Below are positions 17,809-24,778 of a stretch of 64,000 nucleotides of DNA, piece after piece. Within the stretch, counting starts at the first letter, position 1, and the number at the start of each line of letters is the position of its first letter. The stretch spans positions 62,001-126,000 of the forward strand of contig JAVBND010000006.1 in assembly GCA_031551775.1 (NCBI GenBank). The letters run 5' to 3'. A program made the translations under genes and the position numbers. The notes under the pieces are model-generated. The model was not told the DNA's origin. It saw only the letters and a program-made list of their open reading frames with translations, and ran no database searches. This stretch comes from Anaerozeibacter sp031551775. Its GTDB lineage: Bacteria; Bacillota; Clostridia; Christensenellales; Aristaeellaceae.

Positions 17809-17982
17809 ATGCAGCGTTATTGCGTGCTTGATGAAACCTTGATCTGCACAGAATGCGGCGAGTGTACCCGGTGCGATTTGAATCCCGGCAAGGTGTGCGA
17901 CAACTGCATGCGGTGCGTGAAGTCGGACGCGGATTATTTGGCGGTTGAGATTGACGAGATCGTTGAGGAAGAAGGCACGTAA
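17809..17982 (+). CDS. 57-residue Cys-rich protein, conserved in Clostridia
   Basis: A small protein with nine Cys in two clusters: CTECGECTRC near residues 13-22 and CDNCMRC near 31-37, with one in the N-terminal RYCVLDE and others between. The spacing suggests binding of zinc or an iron-sulfur cluster. An acidic tail (EIDEIVEEEG) follows. I recall similar short proteins in many Clostridia, with no known function. The start is ATG 17809, 10 bases after GGGAGG; an in-frame ATG at 17725 lies before the first good ribosome binding site. It has its own promoter beside lexA, and a structured region lies between it and the recombinase. Confidence 0.7.
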   Translation: MQRYCVLDETLICTECGECTRCDLNPGKVCDNCMRCVKSDADYLAVEIDEIVEEEGT

Positions 17983-17992
17983 AGGAGTCGGC

Positions 17993-18013
17993 ATGACCAC
18001 CCCGGCGCTTTAA
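17993..18013 (+). other. Possible six-codon leader or interrupted gene start (MTTPAL)
   Basis: AAAGGAG at 17981-17987 precedes ATG 17993 by 5 bases. The frame encodes MTTPAL and stops at 18011-18013, right where a series of alternative hairpins begins. It could be a leader peptide controlling the hairpins, or the start of a gene cut off by insertion of the palindromic repeat. The sequence alone cannot decide. Confidence 0.35.
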
Positions 18014-18113
18014 AACTATTCGCAAAAGACAGCTTTTACGAATAGTTTCCCATGGAATCGGCTCCAGATGAGCCGGTTCCATGGGAAACTACCGCTCCGC
18101 TTTCGTAAAAGCT
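18013..18113 (+). repeat. Competing hairpins upstream of the recombinase
   Basis: Hairpin 1 pairs 18013-18022 with 18039-18048, extended inside by AAAAG/CTTTT. Hairpin 2 has 21-base arms at 18044-18064 and 18070-18090 with one G-T wobble and a 5-base loop. They share 18044-18048 and so cannot both form fully. A third pairing is possible between GCTTTTACGA (18032-18041) and TCGTAAAAGC (18104-18113). This may be an attenuator-like RNA or an intergenic palindromic repeat. Confidence 0.6.
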
Positions 18114-18117
18114 TCGC

Positions 18118-18193
18118 TTTGTGGAGACGATGCGCGCTCGCTTCGCTGGCGCTGATTTGTGGAGACGATGCGCGCTCGCTTCGTTGGCGCTGA
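18118..18193 (+). repeat. Two tandem 38-bp repeats
   Basis: 18118-18155 and 18156-18193 are identical apart from one C/T difference. Both carry GTGGAGACGATGCGCGCTCG. They end about 50 bases before the recombinase start and lie just after the competing hairpins. Confidence 0.85.
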
Positions 18194-18245
18194 TTGGAAA
18201 CGAATGACGATTCATCGATTGATGATTTTTAGGAGGAAACTTTCT

Positions 18246-19343
18246 TTGGCTGAGGAACTTTCTTATCGCGAACAATTGGCGCGGGACTGTGTGCTGCTCA
18301 TTCGTGATACGGTCCGTGAATTGCCGCGCGTTTGCGGACAGTTTTTGCTGTCCATTGAATCCACCACCACAGCGCTGACCAGGCTTGGCTATGCGCGCGA
18401 TTTGAAATTGTTCTTTCATTTTTTGAAAACTGAAATCCGGACATTTGGCACCCTGTCAGTTGACGACTGGGACGATCATTGGCTTTCGAATATTACATCC
18501 AGACACATAGAACAGTACCTTGCTTACTTGACCTATTATCAGAACGACCAGGACGCTGAGTTCATGAATCAGGAACTCAGCAAAATGAGAAAACTTTCGA
18601 GTTTACGTACATTTTACAAATATCTTTTTAAGAATAACAGGGTACCTGCCGATGTGTGCGCGTTGGTTGAAATGCCGAAGCGGCATGAAAAGCCGATCCT
18701 TCGCCTTGAGATCGACGAGGTGGCGAGGCTGCTCGACATGGCGGAAAGCGGCGACGCATTGTCCGAACGTCAGAAAAAGTTTCACGATATCACGAAGATC
18801 CGCGATTTGACCATGCTGACCTTGTTCTTGGGCACCGGCATCCGCGTCAGTGAGTGCGTGGGGCTCAACATGGAGGATATTGACTTTGAGACCAGCGCTT
18901 TTCTGGTCACGCGCAAGGGCGGCAACCAAGTCATTTTGTATTTTCCGTATGAGGTTGAAGTTCAACTGAAGCGATACGTGGCGTGGCGCATGGGGCAAAA
19001 GGCGCTGCCGGGGCACGAAAGCGCGCTGTTTCTCTCCCTTCAAATGAAGCGCATGGGTGTGCGCGCGGTTGAAAAAATGGTTAAGAAGTACGCTTTGCAA
19101 GCCGCGCCGCTTAAAAAGCGCATGAGTCCGCACAAGTTGCGTTCCACATTCGGCACAAATCTATACAATGAGACCGGCGATATCTACCTTGTGGCGGACG
19201 TGCTCGGCCACTCCGACATCAACACCACCCGCCGTCATTACGCCGCCATGGGTGACGAACGCCGCCGCATGGCCGCGCGCAATGTCGTGCTGCGCGAAAC
19301 AAAGGAAGAAGCGCGGGATAAGAAAAAGGATGAGGAATCATGA
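18246..19343 (+). CDS. Tyrosine recombinase (XerC/XerD-like)
   Basis: A 365-residue tyrosine recombinase. The N-terminal SAM-like core-binding domain spans about residues 20-130. Catalytic residues are Arg200 in GTGIRVSEC, His296 and Arg299 in SPHKLRSTF, His322 in VLGHSDINTT and nucleophile Tyr332 in RRHYAAM. The start is TTG 18246, 9 bases after AGGAGG; a GTG at 18159 lies in the tandem repeat and lacks support. It may be a host Xer-type resolvase or a domesticated integrase; the charged tail EEARDKKKDEES is not diagnostic. It overlaps the asparaginase gene by ATGA. The two structured elements upstream may control it. Confidence 0.88.
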   Translation: MAEELSYREQLARDCVLLIRDTVRELPRVCGQFLLSIESTTTALTRLGYARDLKLFFHFLKTEIRTFGTLSVDDWDDHWLSNITSRHIEQYLAYLTYYQNDQDAEFMNQELSKMRKLSSLRTFYKYLFKNNRVPADVCALVEMPKRHEKPILRLEIDEVARLLDMAESGDALSERQKKFHDITKIRDLTMLTLFLGTGIRVSECVGLNMEDIDFETSAFLVTRKGGNQVILYFPYEVEVQLKRYVAWRMGQKALPGHESALFLSLQMKRMGVRAVEKMVKKYALQAAPLKKRMSPHKLRSTFGTNLYNETGDIYLVADVLGHSDINTTRRHYAAMGDERRRMAARNVVLRETKEEARDKKKDEES

Positions 19344-20341
19344 AGAAGATACTCTTGATCGCAACCGGCGGTACCATCGCGTCAGAACCCGCCAAGCACG
19401 GACTTGCACCGAGCCTTACGCCCGAGGAGCTTTTGAATCACGTGCCGGGCGTGCAAAAGCTGTGCGATGTGGACGCGCTTGAGCTGATGCGGCTTGATTC
19501 CACCAACGTCTGCCCTGCCGATTGGCTTTTGATGGCGCGCTGCGTGCGCGAACGCTGCGCTCTGTACGACGGATTCGTCATCACACACGGTACCGATACC
19601 ATGGCCTATACCGCCGCCGCGCTTACCTACCTCATCCAGCGCTCGGAAAAGCCCGTCGTGCTGACCGGCGCGCAACAGTCGATTTTTCTGCTCAATACCG
19701 ATGCGCGCGTCAACTTGGCCGACGCTTTCCGCTACGCCGCGGACGACCGGTCCCATGGCGTATCGCTGGTGTTCGACGGCCGCGTCATCGCGGGCGCCCG
19801 CGCGCGCAAGATGCGCACCAAGAGCTTCGACGCCTTTTCTTCCATCGACTATCCCGAACTCGCCGTCATCAAGGACGGGCGGATACTGCGCTACATTGAT
19901 GAGCCGAAGCCCGCAGGCGGCGCCGCGTTTTACGATGCGCTCGACCGGCGCGTAGCCGTGGTAAAGCTCATTCCCGGCATGGACGCGGGTGTAATCGACT
20001 TCTTGCGTTTAACCTTTGAGGCGCTTGTGATCGAAAGCTTCGGCGTGGGCGGGCTGCCTTGCTATGGAGACGAGGCTTTTTTGTCGGCGGTCGAATCTTG
20101 GCTTGACGAAGGCAAGACTGTTGTCATGACCACGCAAGTGCCTCACGAAGGCAGCGATATGTCGGTATATCAGGTGGGCGGGCGCGTGCTCGAAAAGGGC
20201 GGCGTGCTTGAGGCCTACAACATGACGCTCGAAGCCGTGGTCACCAAGCTCATGTGGATCATCGCCCAAACCCGCGATGCGCAAAAAGTGCGCGACCTGT
20301 TCTATACGCCGGTCGCGCACGATCTGCTGACATTCGGATAA
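19340..20341 (+). CDS. ansA: Type I L-asparaginase
   Basis: A 333-residue asparaginase that converts asparagine to aspartate and ammonia. The first active-site motif is ATGGTIAS near residues 7-14; the second is the THGTDTMAYTA segment near residue 81. There is no signal peptide, so it is the cytosolic low-affinity type. VLTGAQQ and a C-terminal small domain follow the family pattern. The ATG overlaps the recombinase stop (ATGA), an unusual pairing that suggests read-through expression. The 3' end lies 6 bases from a convergent gene, with no terminator visible between them. Confidence 0.9.
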   Translation: MKKILLIATGGTIASEPAKHGLAPSLTPEELLNHVPGVQKLCDVDALELMRLDSTNVCPADWLLMARCVRERCALYDGFVITHGTDTMAYTAAALTYLIQRSEKPVVLTGAQQSIFLLNTDARVNLADAFRYAADDRSHGVSLVFDGRVIAGARARKMRTKSFDAFSSIDYPELAVIKDGRILRYIDEPKPAGGAAFYDALDRRVAVVKLIPGMDAGVIDFLRLTFEALVIESFGVGGLPCYGDEAFLSAVESWLDEGKTVVMTTQVPHEGSDMSVYQVGGRVLEKGGVLEAYNMTLEAVVTKLMWIIAQTRDAQKVRDLFYTPVAHDLLTFG

Positions 20342-20347
20342 TACGGT

Positions 20348-20992
20348 CTACTTGTTGTAGTTCATGAAATAACGCGCGGCGGTCTGGTAGCAGTGGCGCA
20401 CGAGTTGCGCGGAAAACGTTCCATCGTCAGACACACCCGTAAAGATGATGGATGTACCCGTGATGACGGACATGCCCATGCTGTCCTCGGAAAGCTCCAC
20501 GTCAAGGTCATACACCAGGCCGTCGGTAAACGCGTCAAACGCGGTTTCATCTTCGATCACAACCGTCTGATACGCCGCGTAACGATCTTCCGGCACGGTG
20601 AAATACTCCGGACGGTTGGTCCCATCCACGAGCACACTCGACTGGGCGACGCGCTTCTCCGCCTTGTCAATGGCAATCAGCATCACATAGGGCGCGGGCT
20701 CGGCCGACGGCCATCCCGTGTCGCTCGAATGCTTGTAATTGACCTTGTTCGAACTTTGAATCTTCATCACCAGCGTGCGCTCGTCCTCAGCCGCAAAAAG
20801 CACGCTTCCGTACTTCTTGGCGTCTACTTCATATGAAGATTCGACCGCTTTGTAGTCCCCTGGCACCAGCTCGTTCATCAGCGCCAGGTCGTCCGCCTGC
20901 TCACCGGATTGTGCCGCCAAGGCCATCATCGGGCAAACCAACAGCGCAAGAACGATGAGCAGCGCGCCAATTGAGCGATATTTCCCGTCCAT
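20348..20992 (-). CDS. Secreted protein of unknown family
   Basis: A 214-residue protein with a clear Sec signal peptide (basic MDGKYR, hydrophobic ALLIVLALLVC, ALA cleavage near residue 24). The mature part is mixed alpha/beta with no Cys pattern or known catalytic motif that I recognise. It ends TAARYFMNYNK. It is 14 bases downstream of the secreted nitroreductase gene and probably co-transcribed. A functional link to flavin or nitroreductase activity is inference from position only. I choose ATG 20992 because the signal peptide begins there and AGGAAAGAGG precedes it. Confidence 0.65.
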   Translation of the reverse strand: MDGKYRSIGALLIVLALLVCPMMALAAQSGEQADDLALMNELVPGDYKAVESSYEVDAKKYGSVLFAAEDERTLVMKIQSSNKVNYKHSSDTGWPSAEPAPYVMLIAIDKAEKRVAQSSVLVDGTNRPEYFTVPEDRYAAYQTVVIEDETAFDAFTDGLVYDLDVELSEDSMGMSVITGTSIIFTGVSDDGTFSAQLVRHCYQTAARYFMNYNK

Positions 20993-21006
20993 GTCGCGCC
21001 TCTTTC

Positions 21007-21768
21007 CTAATCCCAAATCGCCCAGTTGTTCGGACGGGCGTGATTGGTGCCCCAGGTCTCGATGGTCTCGCTCGCTTCGGGCTTGCCTACGACGATCGCG
21101 GCCACGAATACGCAATTCCCCTTCACGGGGTATACGTAATCTTCGTCTATCTCATCGTTATAGGCCGAACGGAAGCCCCACACGCGGCTGTACTCATCCT
21201 TGACGTAGCGCTCCATCGACTGGTACTTGCCCTCCGCCAGATCCGAAGGCGCATATTCACCGTTGACGGTCCCAAAGTAATGGGTGTTGTAGCCCAGCGC
21301 CGCCAAGGCAACTTCGAGCAGGCCGCAGGTCAAGCCCGCGTCATAGTAGGCAAAGGTAGTCGGCATATAGTATCCCTCGTAAGGCGATACATGGCCCTCT
21401 TCAGCCGTCAGGATCTGGTCGGCCATCACCAGGATGGTCACGGTGCCTTCGGTCGCCATGTCCTCCGGCGCGCCCCAAGCGTTGCCGATGAGCTTTTGCT
21501 GCTCTTCGACGTCCTTGACCGCAATGAAGAAATACGGCGTCCAGTGCACGGCGCACTGTTGCTTGGTCGCCATGGTGAAGGCCTTCTCGAGGTCTTTGTC
21601 GGAAATGCGATCGGCCGCGTCCTTGGACCAGTGTCCGTTGGCCACGGTCATCCAATACGGGCTTTCGTTGAACCAGTCGATGACCGATTCACCGGTCGGC
21701 TCCGCCAGCACAGGCATCGCCGAAGCAAGCAACAACGTGGACAGAATCAGGCACAACAGTCTCCTCAT
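21007..21768 (-). CDS. Secreted nitroreductase-family protein
   Basis: A 253-residue protein with a Sec signal (MRRLLCLILSTLLLASA, then VLA-EP). The mature region follows the nitroreductase fold: a basic-and-helical start (SVIDWFNESPYW), VHWTPYFFIAVKD, a middle DAGLTCGLLEVALAALGYNTHY and the end KGNCVFVAAIVVGKPE. Most nitroreductases are cytoplasmic FMN enzymes, so export is unusual; extracellular FMN binding is inferred, not shown. ATG 21768 has GGAGGAGGGG upstream. It is divergent from apbE, whose product attaches FMN to exported proteins, across a shared control region. Confidence 0.78.
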   Translation of the reverse strand: MRRLLCLILSTLLLASAMPVLAEPTGESVIDWFNESPYWMTVANGHWSKDAADRISDKDLEKAFTMATKQQCAVHWTPYFFIAVKDVEEQQKLIGNAWGAPEDMATEGTVTILVMADQILTAEEGHVSPYEGYYMPTTFAYYDAGLTCGLLEVALAALGYNTHYFGTVNGEYAPSDLAEGKYQSMERYVKDEYSRVWGFRSAYNDEIDEDYVYPVKGNCVFVAAIVVGKPEASETIETWGTNHARPNNWAIWD

Positions 21769-21824
21769 TGGATACCCCTCCTCCATATTTACGCAAGCGC
21801 AATTTGATATTTCTATCACACAAT

Positions 21825-21853
21825 ATTTTACCATGGCGCGTCCATTATGTCAA
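21825..21853 (-). promoter_or_regulatory. Promoter of the secreted nitroreductase operon
   Basis: On the minus strand, a perfect TTGACA (21853-21848) and TAAAAT (21830-21825) are 17 bases apart. Confidence 0.7.
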
Positions 21854-21862
21854 CGGATTCTC

Positions 21863-21881
21863 AATGTGTACGTTACACATT
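21863..21881. promoter_or_regulatory. Palindromic operator candidate between divergent promoters
   Basis: AATGTGTA-CGT-TACACATT has perfect 8-base arms. It lies 10 bases upstream of the nitroreductase -35 and touches the apbE -35, a place where one regulator could control both directions. Confidence 0.6.
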
Positions 21882-21909
21882 TGAAACCCGGAGCAAATCA
21901 TGCTATAAT
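21881..21909 (+). promoter_or_regulatory. apbE promoter
   Basis: TTGAAA (21881-21886) and TATAAT (21904-21909) are 17 bases apart. GGGAG at 21942-21946 precedes the TTG start at 21955 by 8 bases. Confidence 0.75.
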
Positions 21910-21954
21910 GATCAAACGGTACCTGCGTATTTCGCCTAAAAGGGAGACAATCCG

Positions 21955-23223
21955 TTGAAACGATTGATTAACCTGATCACCATCCTCCTTGTTTTGTGCT
22001 CGGCGCCCGCGCATGCGCGCGCGGAGGAACAATATGTTGCGATGAACCGCCAGACGGAGGCGTACTTTGCCACCGTGTGCTTCCTTTCGCTATCGGACAA
22101 AGATGATCCGAAGCGTGAAGCGCGATTTGAAGAGATGTGGAGTGAAACCAAGCGACTGCTGGGTGAAATCGAGCGCGCCGTCTCGGTTTCCATCCCGGAC
22201 AGCGATATCTCACGCTTCAATGCCTTGCGCCAAGGCGAGGCGATCGCCATATCACACCACACCGCGGCGCTTTTTCAGGAAGCGTACCGCGTCTATGAGG
22301 ACAGCGGCGGGTTGTACGACCCGACGGTTTACCCGCTCGTCGATCTATGGGGCTTTTCCCCGCGTTTCAATGTCAATGATTACGCGCCTCTAACCGCCTA
22401 TGACCGCGCCTATGTCGCGGGGCAGCTTCCCTTGCCGGAGGAACGGTTCATCAAGGCGTTCACGCGATTGGTCGGTTTGAAATTCATTGAGCTTACGGGC
22501 AGCGCGGAAACCGGCTATACGCTCATCAAGCACACGCAACCTGTGGCGGTTGACGGCGTTTCGTATCAGGCGCAATTGGACCTGGGCGGTATTGCCAAAG
22601 GATATGCGGCGAACCTTGTGATGGCGCTCGCGCGCGAACACGGGTATGAATTTGGGCACATCGTGCTTGGCGGCAGCAGCATTTCCATGCTCAAATTCCG
22701 GGCGGCTGGCGCTTCCTCAGGCAATCAGGACGCCTTTTCGTTGGGCATTCGAAAGCCCCGGGCCGGAGGGAGCAAGGACAGCGCGTTTGCCAAGCTGTAT
22801 GCCCGTGACACAGCGCTGTCAAGCAGCGGCGATTACAGCCACAACACCATCCGCAGCGGCGTATTGTACTGCCATATCATTGACCCAAGATGCGGGTATC
22901 CGGTCAATATGCCGGGAGAAGACGGCGTTCAGCGCGGTATAGCCGCGGTGACCGTACTTGAAGAAAACGCGGCGCACGCCGACGCGCTGTCAACGGCGCT
23001 TTGCGTAATGGGCGCGCGGGACGCCATAGACTATATCAATAAAAACCTGCGCGCTACGCCGGTTGTCATGACGCTTTACGACGCCCGGCAAAGCGTCTAC
23101 GAAGTGGTGACCAACCTCACGGAAGGTGAGCTAATCATCACAGACGCCGCCTACGCGCGCGCCAACAGCCTGGACGAAAAAGGCCGGATTGTTTATTCCG
23201 GCCGGTTGTTTCTTTTTAATTGA
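21955..23223 (+). CDS. apbE: FAD:protein FMN transferase (ApbE)
   Basis: A 422-residue exported flavin transferase that links FMN covalently to a Ser/Thr in target proteins. The signal peptide covers about residues 1-25 (ITILLVLCSAPAHA). ApbE signatures include DSDISRFN, YDPTVYPLVDLWGF, QLDLGGIAKGYAANLV and HIVLGGSS, and a C-terminal metal and FAD part HIIDPRCGYPV, ENAAHADALSTALCVMG. The start is TTG, placed by the ribosome binding site. A probable substrate, an FMN-binding lipoprotein with SGAT, is encoded at 54.8-55.4 kb. The secreted nitroreductase is divergently transcribed next to it. Confidence 0.92.
   Translation: MKRLINLITILLVLCSAPAHARAEEQYVAMNRQTEAYFATVCFLSLSDKDDPKREARFEEMWSETKRLLGEIERAVSVSIPDSDISRFNALRQGEAIAISHHTAALFQEAYRVYEDSGGLYDPTVYPLVDLWGFSPRFNVNDYAPLTAYDRAYVAGQLPLPEERFIKAFTRLVGLKFIELTGSAETGYTLIKHTQPVAVDGVSYQAQLDLGGIAKGYAANLVMALAREHGYEFGHIVLGGSSISMLKFRAAGASSGNQDAFSLGIRKPRAGGSKDSAFAKLYARDTALSSSGDYSHNTIRSGVLYCHIIDPRCGYPVNMPGEDGVQRGIAAVTVLEENAAHADALSTALCVMGARDAIDYINKNLRATPVVMTLYDARQSVYEVVTNLTEGELIITDAAYARANSLDEKGRIVYSGRLFLFN
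23182..23217 (+). terminator. Terminator inside the 3' end of apbE
   Basis: GGCCGGA (23182-23188) pairs with TCCGGCC (23197-23203), followed by a T-rich tract. The stem lies within the last codons of apbE. The convergent rpe ends 19 bases beyond the apbE stop. Confidence 0.6.
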
Positions 23224-23241
23224 TCAAATGATCGGGCCTTT

Positions 23242-23898
23242 TTACCCCTCAGCCATCATCCGGATCGCGTGCGCGAAGGCACACGGGTCGGCGCTGCCAT
23301 AGAATGCGCTGCCCGCAACCAGCATCGTCGCGCCGTTGTTGACCATCTCGGGTGCGGTTTGAAGCGTAACGTTGCCGTCTACTTCAATTTCCGCCTTCAC
23401 GCCCGCGCGCGCGAGCATGTCCTTGACCACCGCGATCTTTCTAACCGCCGCCGGAACCAGCTTTTGTCCGCCGAACCCTGGGTTAACCGTCATGATCAGC
23501 GCAAGGTCAAAGTCGCCCAGCACATACGAAAGCGTCTCGGGCGGCGTCGCTGGATTGAGCGATACGCCGGCCAAACATCCGCAGGCGCGGATCTGACTCA
23601 GCGCCCTGTGAAGGTGCCTTGTGGCTTCCTGATGCACGGTGATCACGCGCGCCCCCGCTTCGGCGAACTGCTCGATGTACCGTTCGGGCGCTTCAATCAT
23701 GAGGTGTACGTCGCAGGGTAGTTTGCTTCCCGCCGCGACCGCCTTCAGGAGCGGCTGGCCGAATGACATATTGGGCACGAACATGCCGTCCATGACATCA
23801 AAATGCAGGTAGTCGGCCCCGGCCTTCTCGGCCAATTTTATCGATTCACCCAGGTGCAAAAAGTCGGCTGACAGGATTGACGGCGCAAATTTAATCAT
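23242..23898 (-). CDS. rpe: Ribulose-phosphate 3-epimerase
   Basis: A 218-residue TIM-barrel epimerase of the pentose phosphate pathway. Motifs are APSILSADF with the catalytic-site Ser, HFDVMDGMFVPNMSFG with metal-ligand His and Asp, HLMIEAPERY, MTVNPGFGGQ and EVDGNVT. The start ATG 23898 overlaps the rsgA 3' end by 8 bases. It is the last gene of the long minus-strand operon; rpe after rsgA/cpgA is also the Bacillus order. Confidence 0.95.
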   Translation of the reverse strand: MIKFAPSILSADFLHLGESIKLAEKAGADYLHFDVMDGMFVPNMSFGQPLLKAVAAGSKLPCDVHLMIEAPERYIEQFAEAGARVITVHQEATRHLHRALSQIRACGCLAGVSLNPATPPETLSYVLGDFDLALIMTVNPGFGGQKLVPAAVRKIAVVKDMLARAGVKAEIEVDGNVTLQTAPEMVNNGATMLVAGSAFYGSADPCAFAHAIRMMAEG

Positions 23899-24772
23899 AT
23901 CGTTCCTTCCACCTTTCATTCATTTCTTCATACAGTTGTCGATAGCGCTCATGGCGCGCACGGTTGACTTGTCCATTTTGGACCGCCTGACGCACCGCGC
24001 AACCCGGCTCTTTGTAGTGCGCGCACGGCGTGAATCGGCACTGTCCTTCGTAGGGTTCAAATTCGGGATAAAGCGCCTTTAAGTTGATCGGTTCGATCAA
24101 CTCCAGCTCAAGCAGGCTAAATCCCGGCGTATCGAGCACCATGCCGCCGCCTTCTACCCTTATCAGCTCCGTGTGGCGGGTTGTATGCTTGCCGCGCTCG
24201 GTCTTGAAAGACAGGTCGCCCGATTCAAGCGATAGGCCGTATAGCGCGTTGATCAAAGTCGATTTGCCCACGCCCGACTGCCCGCCAAACGCGTGAACCG
24301 AACCGCGCAAAACCGACCGCAGTTCGTCAAGGCCATTGCCCATTTGTGCAGACCCCATCACGACGCGCGCCCCCGCGCCCCGGTACTGGACGGCAAGTTC
24401 CTCGGCTTCCGAGGCATCCTGGTCGCTCTTGTTGATCATAACCACCGGTTCGATGCCGCTTTTCACGCATAGCATAAACAATCGGTCGGCTAAGAGCAAG
24501 TCTGGGCTCGGCGACGCGGCGGCCAGGGTGATGACCAGCTTATCGATGTTGGCGACCGGTGGGCGGATCAGGCTGTTTTTGCGCGCAAGTACCGCGCTTA
24601 GCCACCCGTGCGCCTCTTCCCCCTGCCCCGGTTCAAACCTGACGCGGTCGCCGACAAGCGGTGTTATGTGCGCCCGGCGCAGTTTCCCCTGCGCGCGCAG
24701 CGTATGGATCGTCCCGCCTTCGTCTAAGACGTAATAAAACCCGCCTATCCCCTTTACGATCAGCCCTTCCAA
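23891..24772 (-). CDS. rsgA: Ribosome small-subunit GTPase RsgA
   Basis: A 293-residue circularly permuted GTPase that acts late in 30S assembly. An OB domain covers about residues 1-65. The G motifs appear in permuted order: NKSD (G4), then GQSGVGKST (G1) and DTPGF (G3). The C-terminal zinc site is CRFTPCAHYKEPGC with Cys and His ligands. It lies between prkC and rpe, the Bacillus cpgA position; in Bacillus the protein is phosphorylated by PrkC, which is encoded next door here too. Confidence 0.95.
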   Translation of the reverse strand: MEGLIVKGIGGFYYVLDEGGTIHTLRAQGKLRRAHITPLVGDRVRFEPGQGEEAHGWLSAVLARKNSLIRPPVANIDKLVITLAAASPSPDLLLADRLFMLCVKSGIEPVVMINKSDQDASEAEELAVQYRGAGARVVMGSAQMGNGLDELRSVLRGSVHAFGGQSGVGKSTLINALYGLSLESGDLSFKTERGKHTTRHTELIRVEGGGMVLDTPGFSLLELELIEPINLKALYPEFEPYEGQCRFTPCAHYKEPGCAVRQAVQNGQVNRARHERYRQLYEEMNERWKERYD

Positions 24773-24778
24773 ACGCCT

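Noticed and set aside
18159..18245. An N-terminal extension of the recombinase from GTG 18159
   Set aside because: The start lies in the second 38-bp repeat, lacks a ribosome binding site, and AGGAGG at 18231 points to TTG 18246.
20971..21807. A 278-codon plus-strand frame opposite the secreted nitroreductase
   Set aside because: The minus-strand gene has promoter, ribosome binding site, signal peptide and fold; the other frame has none.
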